Source: Microbispora sp. NBC_01189
GTDB taxonomy: Bacteria; Actinomycetota; Actinomycetes; Streptosporangiales; Streptosporangiaceae
Direction: 5' to 3'
NCBI RefSeq assembly: GCF_036010665.1
Contig: NZ_CP108581.1
Coordinates: 4,879,501-4,943,500 of the forward strand
Length of the DNA stretch: 64,000 nt
Below are positions 58,401 to 64,000 of the stretch, one piece after another. The position numbers and the translations under genes were made by a program. Position 1 is the first letter of the stretch, and the number at the start of each line of letters is the position of its first letter. Under the pieces are notes generated by a model, which saw only the letters and a list, made by a program, of their open reading frames with translations, was not told the origin of the DNA and ran no database searches.

Positions 58401-58811
58401 GCCGACGCCCCGGAGGAGAAGAGCGACTCCGACGAAGACGGCGCGGAGAGCAAGGCCTGGTCGTCCCCGGCCGACGTCGGCTGGCAGGCGGCCCAGGCGG
58501 CCAGCGAACCGGCCCTCGGCGGGGTCACCTCGTCGGGTCTGCCCAAGCGGGTGCCCAAGGCCAACCTCGTGCCGGGTTCGGCCACCGCTCCGGTGCCCTC
58601 CGCGGAACCCGCCCCCGCGGCGGCGGCCACTCCGCCGCCACCCCCGCCCGTGCTCTCGCCCGAGCGGGTGCGCAGCAGGCTCTCCAGCTTCCAGCAGGGC
58701 GTACGGCAGGGCCGTGCGGTCGCGCGCGGGGAGGCCGGAGAGGACCAGGGATACCCCGGGGCGGCGTCCCTGGGCAAGCCCGATGCCCAGGACAGTGAGA
58801 AGGAGGACTGA
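55452..58811 (+). CDS. cvnA: Conservon sensor kinase CvnA, second copy
   Basis: 1119 aa with the same domain order as the first: helix 1 (LVALILIPTLAALVLGGFRI), NIT domain, helix 2 (VVVAVAVVLLLIAVLLVTTG), HAMP, FKLDHLATRMRRNSENLLVL, ATPase with HLVAELVENAISFSP and DLGIGMTPEEL. The 460-residue tail differs: four exact or near-exact 15-bp repeats (57831-57890) and many units of the type PFDSGAF and ARNPF. It ends with the same LPKR and FQQG motifs as the first copy. GTG 55452 is my choice; the open frame reaches back to 55308. Confidence 0.92.
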   Translation: MRTLDPRTDESPGTGVPAEQEPDEGSRFLLRNWRVRSRLVALILIPTLAALVLGGFRIVSSVTTASQYQQTSDLARLVDRVANLTHELQTERDRAAWNATIGRPPKAAAAVKAQTILTNKAATAVRDLANEVRSGVSDRATAEIEHILGKLDGVESLRGQAAEGNLQPRAVLDQYTLVIGNLLALQDELSQGTVDDRLGAMSVTLAALARAKESASLQRGLLSTVLTSGRFEQAQLQSFLGAMSAQESELRAFRKSATPEERTDYDNTVSGGRVDEAEFLRTLVLDRANSGFDLRGLDQSVRDDTRLWFDAISQPINRMRTVEAKLTSAIVARAQSLKDDEQQRAVVVAVAVVLLLIAVLLVTTGVARSLVRPLRRLRSEALEVAGHRLPDTVQKLREAGDAGQVPAIAPIGVVGRDEIGEVARAFDEVHREAIRLAGDEARLRSNVNAMFVNLSRRTQTLVERQLSLIEGLEQGEQDDDRLGNLFKLDHLATRMRRNSENLLVLAGQEAARRWGQPVPIVDIVRASLSEVESYERVDIQVQPGASIVGQAVNDVVHLVAELVENAISFSPRDTKVTVSSNRIDGGGLIISVSDLGIGMTPEELAGTNHRLANPPVVDVSVSRRMGLFVVGRLALRHGIRVQLRQQDTGGLTAMVLLPESLLAHAGPAFPGVPGMPQPELTSPMPAVGAGPQFGAPAFGAPALASPTPFENPPRTPVFGADAPGVGAPAAAASERGPFETFPRETTGFDPDPFSRNPFEPPQRNAGNDPFARNPFESGGFERPAEPDPFARNPFDSGAFDSGAFDTGAFDSGAFGQPDPFARSPFESGPFDRTAFDKTPFDKEPADRDFSNRTPFEKTPAERDPFETTTFDSGPFDSRPFDSRPFESGAFESSPFDTNPFNRGRVGEAPVDTPWPGHLPPPGSTSWPGGQEEGGAGWPGWAGRGPFEGEDNTGPLPVVRDSPLESEEEYLPIFAAVESDWFKKADAPEEKSDSDEDGAESKAWSSPADVGWQAAQAASEPALGGVTSSGLPKRVPKANLVPGSATAPVPSAEPAPAAAATPPPPPPVLSPERVRSRLSSFQQGVRQGRAVARGEAGEDQGYPGAASLGKPDAQDSEKED

Positions 58812-59233
58812 TGAGGGAGATGAGTCAGGCCGCACGCGGCATCAACTGGTTGATCACGGACTTCGTGAACAACGTGCCCGGTGTGGCGCACACCGTGGTG
58901 GTGTCGGCCGACGGGTTGCCCCTGGCGTTCTCGGACGGATTTCCCAAGGATCGGGCGGATCAGCTGGCGGCGGTGGCCGCCGGGTTGATCAGTCTGACGC
59001 AGGGGGCCTCCCGGGTGTTCGAGGGCGGCCCCGTCACGCAGACCGTGGTGGAGATGCAGCGGGGGTTGTTGCTGATCATGTCGATCAGTGACGGGTCGTG
59101 TCTGGCGGTGCTGGCGGCGGCCGACTCCGATCTGGGTCTGGTGGCCTATCAGATGACGTTGCTGGTGGAGCGTGCGGGGCAGGTGCTGACCCCCGCGGTC
59201 CGGGCCGAGCTGCAGTCCTCCCACCCGAGGTGA
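58811..59233 (+). CDS. cvnB: Conservon roadblock/LC7 protein CvnB, second copy
   Basis: 140 aa, close paralogue of the first CvnB ([57 protein letters not shown]). Its ATG overlaps the last base of the cvnA stop. From about 58900 onward its codons favour G and T at third positions, unlike the C-rich choice of the first conservon. Confidence 0.94.
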   Translation: MREMSQAARGINWLITDFVNNVPGVAHTVVVSADGLPLAFSDGFPKDRADQLAAVAAGLISLTQGASRVFEGGPVTQTVVEMQRGLLLIMSISDGSCLAVLAAADSDLGLVAYQMTLLVERAGQVLTPAVRAELQSSHPR

Positions 59234-59365
59234 CCCGCCGTTCCGCGAGGTGAGACCCGCGGCCGCGGACAGCGGAGCACAGATCGGGAGACGCGCCCCG
59301 GGAGCGGGGCGCGCCGGGTCACCACCGGAAACCCGGAGCGATAACGAGAACGTCAGGAGGACGTT

Positions 59366-59803
59366 GTGGCAAGCGGCGGCTGGAACAACGAGCCCTACCC
59401 GCCGGTGGCCGACGCCCACCGGCAGTACGGCGGTGCGACCCCCAACCCGAGGCCGGCGCAGACGGAGCAGAGCTCCCTCGTACGGCCCTACGCGGTGACG
59501 GGAGGACGCACGACGCCACGCCTCCAGCTGGCGATGGAGGCGCTCGTGTCCTCCGCCACCTCGGTGCAGCAGGACCTCTCCACGTTCACCCCGGAACGCC
59601 AGGCGATCAGCACCCTGTGCCGTCAGGTGCGGTCGGTGGCGGAGGTGTCGGCGTTGCTGCGGATTCCGCTGGGTGTGGTTCGTGTGGTGATCGCGGACAT
59701 GGCGGCGGAGGGGTTGGTGCATGTGCATCAGCCGCAGTTGGAGGCGGGTAAGCCGGATCTGAACTTGCTGGAAAGGGTGCTCAGTGGACTTCGCAGGCTC
59801 TAG
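59366..59803 (+). CDS. cvnC: Conservon DUF742 protein CvnC, second copy
   Basis: 145 aa DUF742 protein with SLVRPYAVTGGRTTPRLQLA, a winged-helix-like core (VRSVAEVSALLRIPLGVVRV) and ADMAAEGLVHVHQPQLEAG. The N-terminal 40 residues are polar and longer than in the first copy. GTG start with AGGAGG upstream. Overlaps cvnD by 20 nt. Confidence 0.93.
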   Translation: MASGGWNNEPYPPVADAHRQYGGATPNPRPAQTEQSSLVRPYAVTGGRTTPRLQLAMEALVSSATSVQQDLSTFTPERQAISTLCRQVRSVAEVSALLRIPLGVVRVVIADMAAEGLVHVHQPQLEAGKPDLNLLERVLSGLRRL

Positions 59804-60374
59804 CCGGGGGCTGACCTCGACGAAGATCGTGGTCGCGGGGGGTTTCGGTGTGGGCAAGACGACTTTCGTGGGGGCGGTGTCGGAGATCGTGCCGCTGACG
59901 ACGGAGGCGGTGATGACCGATGCGTCGGCGGGTGTGGATGATGTGGGGCTGGTGCCGCACAAGACGACCACGACGGTGGCGATGGACTTCGGGCGGGTGT
60001 CGCTGGATCGGGATCTGATCCTTTATCTGTTCGGCACGCCGGGTCAGCATCGGTTCTGGTTCATGTGGGATGACCTGGTGCGGGGGGCGATCGGTGCGGT
60101 GGTGCTGGTCGACACCCGGCGGTTGGCCGACAGTTTTCCCGCGGTGGACTACTTCGAGGAGGCGCGGCTGCCGTTCGTCGTCGGCGTCAACGGCTTCGAC
60201 GGGCAGTATCCGCATGCGGAGGAGGAGGTGCGTGAGGCGCTGAGCCTGGCGCCGCGGATCCCCGTCGTCCGTACGGACGCCCGGGACCGGGGATCGGTGA
60301 AGAGCGCCCTGATCACCCTCGTCGAGCACGCGCTGACCATGCGGGTCGCCGTACCCGGCGGGGGGCGCTCCTGA
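59784..60374 (+). CDS. cvnD: Conservon small GTP/ATP-binding protein CvnD, second copy
   Basis: 196 aa P-loop protein almost colinear with the first copy: GGFGVGKTTFVGAVSEI, TTTTVAMDFGRV, YLFGTPGQHRFWFMWDDL and VNGFDGQYPHAEEEV. It starts inside cvnC at GTG 59784 behind GAAAGGG. The G-rich codon use continues to about 60230 and then returns to the usual pattern. Confidence 0.94.
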   Translation: MDFAGSSRGLTSTKIVVAGGFGVGKTTFVGAVSEIVPLTTEAVMTDASAGVDDVGLVPHKTTTTVAMDFGRVSLDRDLILYLFGTPGQHRFWFMWDDLVRGAIGAVVLVDTRRLADSFPAVDYFEEARLPFVVGVNGFDGQYPHAEEEVREALSLAPRIPVVRTDARDRGSVKSALITLVEHALTMRVAVPGGGRS

Positions 60375-60401
60375 GGCGGCCCCCGCTCGGGAGTCACCGG
60401 T

Positions 60402-61412
60402 CTAGACGCGGACCGCCTCGATGAGGGTGGCGTGGAACGGCAGGCCGTAGGTGCCGGTCAGGCGCAGCCCGGCCGCCCGCAGCAGCGCGTCGTGCTCCGA
60501 CCTGCTGCGCTCCCTTCCCTGTCCGAACAGGCCGAGCATCCGCATGTCCAGGTCCTTCCCGAAGTGCGCCGAGTCGTCGTCCGGCAGGACCAACTCCACC
60601 AGCAGCACCCGGCCGTCGTCACTCATCGCGTCGCGGACCACGCGCAGGATCCGGATCGCGTCCTCGTCATCCCAGTTGTGGATCACACTGCCCAGCAGGT
60701 AGGCGTCGTGACCCGCGGGGACCGACGCGAAGAAGTCGCCCTCGACGATCTCCACCCGCTCCGACAGCCCCCACTCGTCGAAGGCGGCCCGCGCGTCCGG
60801 CAGCACGTGCGCCAGCTCCACCAGCACACCGCGCAGATGCGGGTTGGCCCGCAGCGCCGTCGCCAGGATGTGGCCCCGGCCGCCGCCCAGGTCCACCAGC
60901 GTCTTGACCGACGAGAAGTCGTAGCTCGCGGCCACCCCGTCCGCCATCGGCTGCGACCGCTGGCTCATGAAGTCGTTGAAGACGCGGTTCAGCTCGGGGT
61001 CGGTCCCCAGGTGGTCGTAGAGCACTCCGTACTTCTCGACGAACGCCGACCGTCCCGCGCGCACCGTCGAGGTCAGGGCGTTCATGCCGTACGAGAGCGT
61101 GGGCGCGGTGTTGAACTGGACGGCGGTGCGCAGCGAGCCGGGCACGCCCTCCACGAGCAGCCGGCCCGCGTCGGTCAGCGCGTACGTGCCGGGGGAGACG
61201 GAGGTGAACAGCCCGTTGGCGGCGCACGTGCGCAGCAGGCGGGCGAGGGACGGCGCGTGCGCGCCGCAGCGGGTGGCGAGCTCCTCGACGGTGAGCGGTC
61301 CGTCCTTCAGGTGGCCGGCGCAGTCGAGGTCGACGATCGCGCCGAGCGCCGCGGCCCGGTAGAACCCGCGCAGGTGCTCCCACACGACGCTGCTGGCTTC
61401 TGTCACGTTCAC
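60402..61412 (-). CDS. SAM-dependent methyltransferase (O-methyltransferase family 2)
   Basis: 336 aa. N-terminal winged-helix dimerisation domain (FYRAAALGAIVDLDCAGHL, ELATRCGAHAPSLARLLRTC), then a Rossmann domain with TLVDLGGGRGHILAT for SAM, VEIVEGDFFASVPAGHDAY, a conserved HNWDDEDAIRILR with the catalytic-type His, and LVELVLPDD. Family members methylate hydroxyls on small molecules; the substrate here is unknown. Its GTG overlaps the stop of the upstream ABC ATPase by 1 nt, so it belongs to the transport operon. Confidence 0.9.
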   Translation of the reverse strand: MNVTEASSVVWEHLRGFYRAAALGAIVDLDCAGHLKDGPLTVEELATRCGAHAPSLARLLRTCAANGLFTSVSPGTYALTDAGRLLVEGVPGSLRTAVQFNTAPTLSYGMNALTSTVRAGRSAFVEKYGVLYDHLGTDPELNRVFNDFMSQRSQPMADGVAASYDFSSVKTLVDLGGGRGHILATALRANPHLRGVLVELAHVLPDARAAFDEWGLSERVEIVEGDFFASVPAGHDAYLLGSVIHNWDDEDAIRILRVVRDAMSDDGRVLLVELVLPDDDSAHFGKDLDMRMLGLFGQGRERSRSEHDALLRAAGLRLTGTYGLPFHATLIEAVRV

Positions 61413-62281
61413 TACTCCTTGGTCAGATGTGAGGGGGTGTTCATGAGAGGTGAGGTCGTCATGTGCGGTGGGGCCATGCTGAACTCGGGGCCGAATCCGG
61501 GGCTGAACTCGGGGGTGAATTCGGGTCTGCCGCGCACCAGGCGGCTCACCTCGGCCCGCAGGTGCACGAAGGCGGGCAGCTCCCGGGTCCCGATCTGGTC
61601 GCGGGGGCCGGGCAGGTCCACCCGCAGGTCGGCGGCGACCACGGCGGGCGCCCGGGTCAGCACCACCACCCGGTCGCCGACGTAGACGCTCTCGTCGATG
61701 TCGTGGGTGATCAGGACGATCGTCATGCGATGGTGACCGCGTACGGCGAGGACGAGATCCTCCAGGTCCTCGCGGGTCTGGGCGTCGACGGAGCCGAACG
61801 GCTCGTCCATCAGCAGCAGCGAGGGACGGTAGGCGAGGGCCCGCGCGATCGCCACCCGCTGCTGCATGCCGCCCGACAGCTGCCAGGGATACTTGGCCGC
61901 GGCGCCTTCCAGGCTCACCGCCGCCAGCGCCTCCGCCGCCGCCGTACGGCGGGCCGCCCGGTCGAGGCCGCGCCGCCGCAGCGGCAGCGCCACGTTGTCG
62001 CGCACCGACAACCAGGGGAACAACGACCTGCTGTAGTCCTGGAAGACCACCGCGAGGTCGTCGGGCGTCCCGTCGACCGGGCGGCCCTTGACGCGGACCT
62101 CCCCGCCGGTCGGCCGTACGAGCCCCGCGATCGACCGCAGGAGCGTCGACTTCCCGCAGCCCGACGGGCCGACGACGCAGACGAGTTCGCCCTCGGAGAC
62201 CTTGAGGTCGATCCCGCCGAGCGCCCGGTGGGCCTCCGGTCCGCTGCCGTAGGTGTGGGTCAGGTTGACGACGTCGAGCAC
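61412..62281 (-). CDS. ABC importer ATP-binding protein (nitrate/sulfonate/taurine type)
   Basis: 289 aa with Walker A GPSGCGKSTLLRSIAG, Q-loop VVFQDYSRSLFPWLSVRDN, signature LSGGMQQRVAIARAL, Walker B LLLMDEPFGSVDAQTRE and switch His in VLITHDIDESVYVGDRV, all typical of SsuB/TauB/NrtD. The C-terminus has repeats of P-E-F/G (EFTPEFSPGFGPEF). It serves the two permeases just upstream. Confidence 0.93.
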   Translation of the reverse strand: MLDVVNLTHTYGSGPEAHRALGGIDLKVSEGELVCVVGPSGCGKSTLLRSIAGLVRPTGGEVRVKGRPVDGTPDDLAVVFQDYSRSLFPWLSVRDNVALPLRRRGLDRAARRTAAAEALAAVSLEGAAAKYPWQLSGGMQQRVAIARALAYRPSLLLMDEPFGSVDAQTREDLEDLVLAVRGHHRMTIVLITHDIDESVYVGDRVVVLTRAPAVVAADLRVDLPGPRDQIGTRELPAFVHLRAEVSRLVRGRPEFTPEFSPGFGPEFSMAPPHMTTSPLMNTPSHLTKE

Positions 62282-62290
62282 GGTGTCACC

Positions 62291-63148
62291 TCAGCTTCTC
62301 CGCCCGGCACCCCGGTGCCAGGACAGGGCGCGCCGCTCCACGACGAGGAACGACGAGTTGAGGAGGAAGCCGAGGACGCCGAGCAGCGCGATCGTCCCCC
62401 ACATCCCCGGCAGGTCGAAGTTCTGCTGCGTGTAGATCAGCTCGTAGCCGATCCCGCTGGTCGCGCTGCCCGCGAGTTCGGCGACGACCATGAGGATGAG
62501 CGCGAGCGACAGGCTCAGCCGCAGTCCCGCGAAGATCTTCGGCGCCGCCGCCGGCAGGATCACCCGGAAGAGCAGTTCGCCCCGGGACAGGCCGAACACG
62601 CGCGCCGTCTCGATGTGGAGGCGGTCCACGTAGCGGGCGCCGTCCACCGAGTTGACCAGGACCGGCCAGATCACGCCGTACACGATGGTGGCGAGCTGCA
62701 TCCGCGTGTCCGCCTTGAACAGCACGATGAACAGCGGGATGAGCGTCGGCGGCGGGATCGCCCGGCCGAACTCGATCAGCGGGTCCACGTAGCCCGCCAG
62801 CGTCCGGGACCGGCCGATCGCGACGCCCAGGGCGATCCCGCCCACGCAGGCGAGCGCCCATCCGCCGAACAGATGACCGAGGCTGGGCGGGAAGTCGGCG
62901 ATGGCGGCGTCGCTGAGGAAAAGGCGGGCCGGCGGCCCGGAGAACCACAGCTCCCGCAGCCGGGCCAGGATCGCCGACGGCGGCGGGAAGTAGACGGACT
63001 CCACCGACCGGGCGGCGGCCTCCCACAGGGCGACGACGACCGGCACCGCCCACATCCGCACGGCGAGCCCGCGCGCCCGGCCGGCCCACCGGCCGCCGCT
63101 CACGACGGCGGTCGTTACTGGCGGGGTCGTCACTGGCGGGGTCGTCAC
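62291..63148 (-). CDS. ABC importer permease (SsuC/TauC type), first
   Basis: 285 aa with six membrane helices and the EAA-type loop EFGRAIPPPTLIPLFIVLFK then RVILPAAAPKIFAGLRLSLS. GTG 63148 overlaps the stop of the other permease gene (GTGA). The first codons, VTTPPVTTPPVTT, come from a 15-bp repeat that also repeats the GTG, so GTG 63133 is also possible as start. The frame continues upstream as a shadow of the neighbouring gene. Confidence 0.9.
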   Translation of the reverse strand: MTTPPVTTPPVTTAVVSGGRWAGRARGLAVRMWAVPVVVALWEAAARSVESVYFPPPSAILARLRELWFSGPPARLFLSDAAIADFPPSLGHLFGGWALACVGGIALGVAIGRSRTLAGYVDPLIEFGRAIPPPTLIPLFIVLFKADTRMQLATIVYGVIWPVLVNSVDGARYVDRLHIETARVFGLSRGELLFRVILPAAAPKIFAGLRLSLSLALILMVVAELAGSATSGIGYELIYTQQNFDLPGMWGTIALLGVLGFLLNSSFLVVERRALSWHRGAGRRS

Positions 63149-63918
63149 TGGGCCACCCCCGCACGCGCTGCGTGCCAGCGGAACAGGCCGCGTTCGGCCC
63201 GGACGAGCAGCGCGTTCACGACCAGGCCGATGAGCCCCGCCCACACCGTGGCCGCCAGCATGAGGTCGATCCGGTAGCCCGATCCCGCCTTGATGATGTA
63301 CACGCCGATGCCGCCCTCGCCGCCGGAGAGCAGCTCCGCGCTGATGGCCACCACCAGCGCGACCGACGCCGCCAGGCGTACGCCGGTCAGGACGAACGGG
63401 GCGGCGCTCGGCAGCGCCACCCGCAGCAGCACGGCCAGGCGGCCGAAGCCGAAGGCCCGCATCGTCTCCCTGGCGACCGGGTCCACATCGTGCAGGCCGT
63501 ACATGGTGTTGACGAGAACGGGCCAGCACGCGGCGTAGACGACGATCGTGACCTTCACCGCGCCACCGGTGGCCATGATGAGCGTGACCAGGGGGATGAG
63601 CGCGATCGAGGGGATCGGCCGGAGGAACTCGATGAGCGGCCGCAGCCCGATCTCCACTTTCGGCAGGCTCCCCAGCAGCACTCCGGCGGGCACGGCCAGC
63701 AGGGTCGCGACGAGGAGACCCTCCGCCCACACCTCGACGGTGGCCGAGGCGTCGTGCAGGAACTCGGAATCGACGGCGAGCCCGGCCGCCCCGGCGAGCA
63801 CGGTGGACGCCAGCGGCATGATCTGGGTGTCCATCAGGCCGGTTCGGCCGGCGATCTCCGCGACGACCAGCAGGACCGCGACGCCGACGGCGCCGCGGAC
63901 CACTCTGCCGACGGTCAT
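63145..63918 (-). CDS. ABC importer permease (SsuC/TauC type), second
   Basis: 257 aa with five or six helices and the cytoplasmic loop EFLRPIPSIALIPLVTLIM, RVALPSAAPFVLTGVRLAAS, and a C-terminus with GVYIIKAGSGYRIDLMLAAT. Two distinct permeases in one operon suggest a heterodimeric transporter. ATG 63918 overlaps the stop of the substrate-binding gene. Confidence 0.92.
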   Translation of the reverse strand: MTVGRVVRGAVGVAVLLVVAEIAGRTGLMDTQIMPLASTVLAGAAGLAVDSEFLHDASATVEVWAEGLLVATLLAVPAGVLLGSLPKVEIGLRPLIEFLRPIPSIALIPLVTLIMATGGAVKVTIVVYAACWPVLVNTMYGLHDVDPVARETMRAFGFGRLAVLLRVALPSAAPFVLTGVRLAASVALVVAISAELLSGGEGGIGVYIIKAGSGYRIDLMLAATVWAGLIGLVVNALLVRAERGLFRWHAARAGVAQ

Positions 63919-64000
63919 TGCGGCATCGGCACCAGCAGCGGGGTCACGTCCATCTTGGACTTCAGGTAGCCGTACTCCAGCATCAGGTCGGCGACCCGCT
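63915..64000 (-). CDS. ABC importer substrate-binding protein, C-terminal end only
   Basis: The last 28 residues, ending RVADLMLEYGYLKSKMDVTP and a short hydrophobic tail, lie in the window; the rest runs off the end. The stop overlaps the ATG of the second permease (ATGA). A helix with TYR/GLY plus lysine close to the C-terminus fits SsuA/THI5-like binding proteins. Assigned mainly by operon position. Confidence 0.65.
   Translation of the reverse strand, partial: RVADLMLEYGYLKSKMDVTPLLVPMPQ

Noticed and set aside
57359-59971. 870-codon open frame on the minus strand across the second conservon
   Set aside because: It is antisense to three genes with clear families; it arises because high-GC codon bias suppresses stops. 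Its sequence is low-complexity without a domain.

Overview
The window is chromosomal DNA from a very high-GC actinomycete, most likely a Streptosporangiales relative (Nonomuraea/Microbispora/Streptosporangium type). The pointers are strong GC3 bias, many GTG starts, TANNNT -10 boxes set for leaderless mRNAs, GlnR-type nitrogen control and two complete tandem conservons (cvnABCD). The genus is an inference.

Layout. 1-6.7 kb: cysM, murI, a metallo-beta-lactamase-fold hydrolase, rph and rdgB, in the order of M. tuberculosis Rv1336-Rv1341, with a DUF3352 protein and a thioesterase-like gene inserted between cysM and murI. 6.8-17.7 kb: a molybdopterin oxidoreductase; a protein ending in a Tox-PL glutamine-deamidase fold; a MacB/FtsX-type ABC transporter; a two-component system; a proline-rich membrane protein; and an HNH endonuclease ORF that reads in frame through a tRNA gene with anticodon UAG; then bcp. 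17.8-22.2 kb: DUF3618, a D-threonine-aldolase-like enzyme, a DUF6286/AmaP-like envelope pair and a polytopic membrane protein. 22.3-25.4 kb: gcvT-gcvH-sdaA behind a tandem glycine riboswitch, so glycine is turned into serine and then pyruvate. 25.5-27.6 kb: an orphan ribbon-helix-helix protein, a SARP regulator and a membrane protein. 27.8-32.8 kb is accessory DNA: a decayed RHS/DNRLRE gene split by an intact IS66-type element (15-bp inverted repeats, 8-bp target duplication), followed by three lower-GC orphan genes. 32.9-38.0 kb: a gamma-glutamyl-amine catabolic cluster (amidohydrolase, SDR, aldehyde dehydrogenase, glutamine-synthetase-like ligase) divergent from a GntR regulator, the gene set of Rv2857c-Rv2860c. 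38-46 kb: membrane proteins, an ABC exporter, an SDR, hutF-hutI and a group 2 sigma factor. 46-50.2 kb: amtB-glnK-glnD behind a GlnR box. 50.3-60.4 kb: two conservons in tandem. 60.4-64 kb: a nitrate/sulfonate/taurine-type ABC importer operon with a methyltransferase; its substrate-binding gene runs off the window.

Most of the DNA is ordinary core actinomycete sequence. The parts most worth a second look are the HNH-tRNA fusion, the UAG-anticodon class I tRNA, the Tox-PL protein, the IS-disrupted RHS locus with its orphan neighbours, and the second conservon, whose tail repeats and shift in base composition set it apart from the first.
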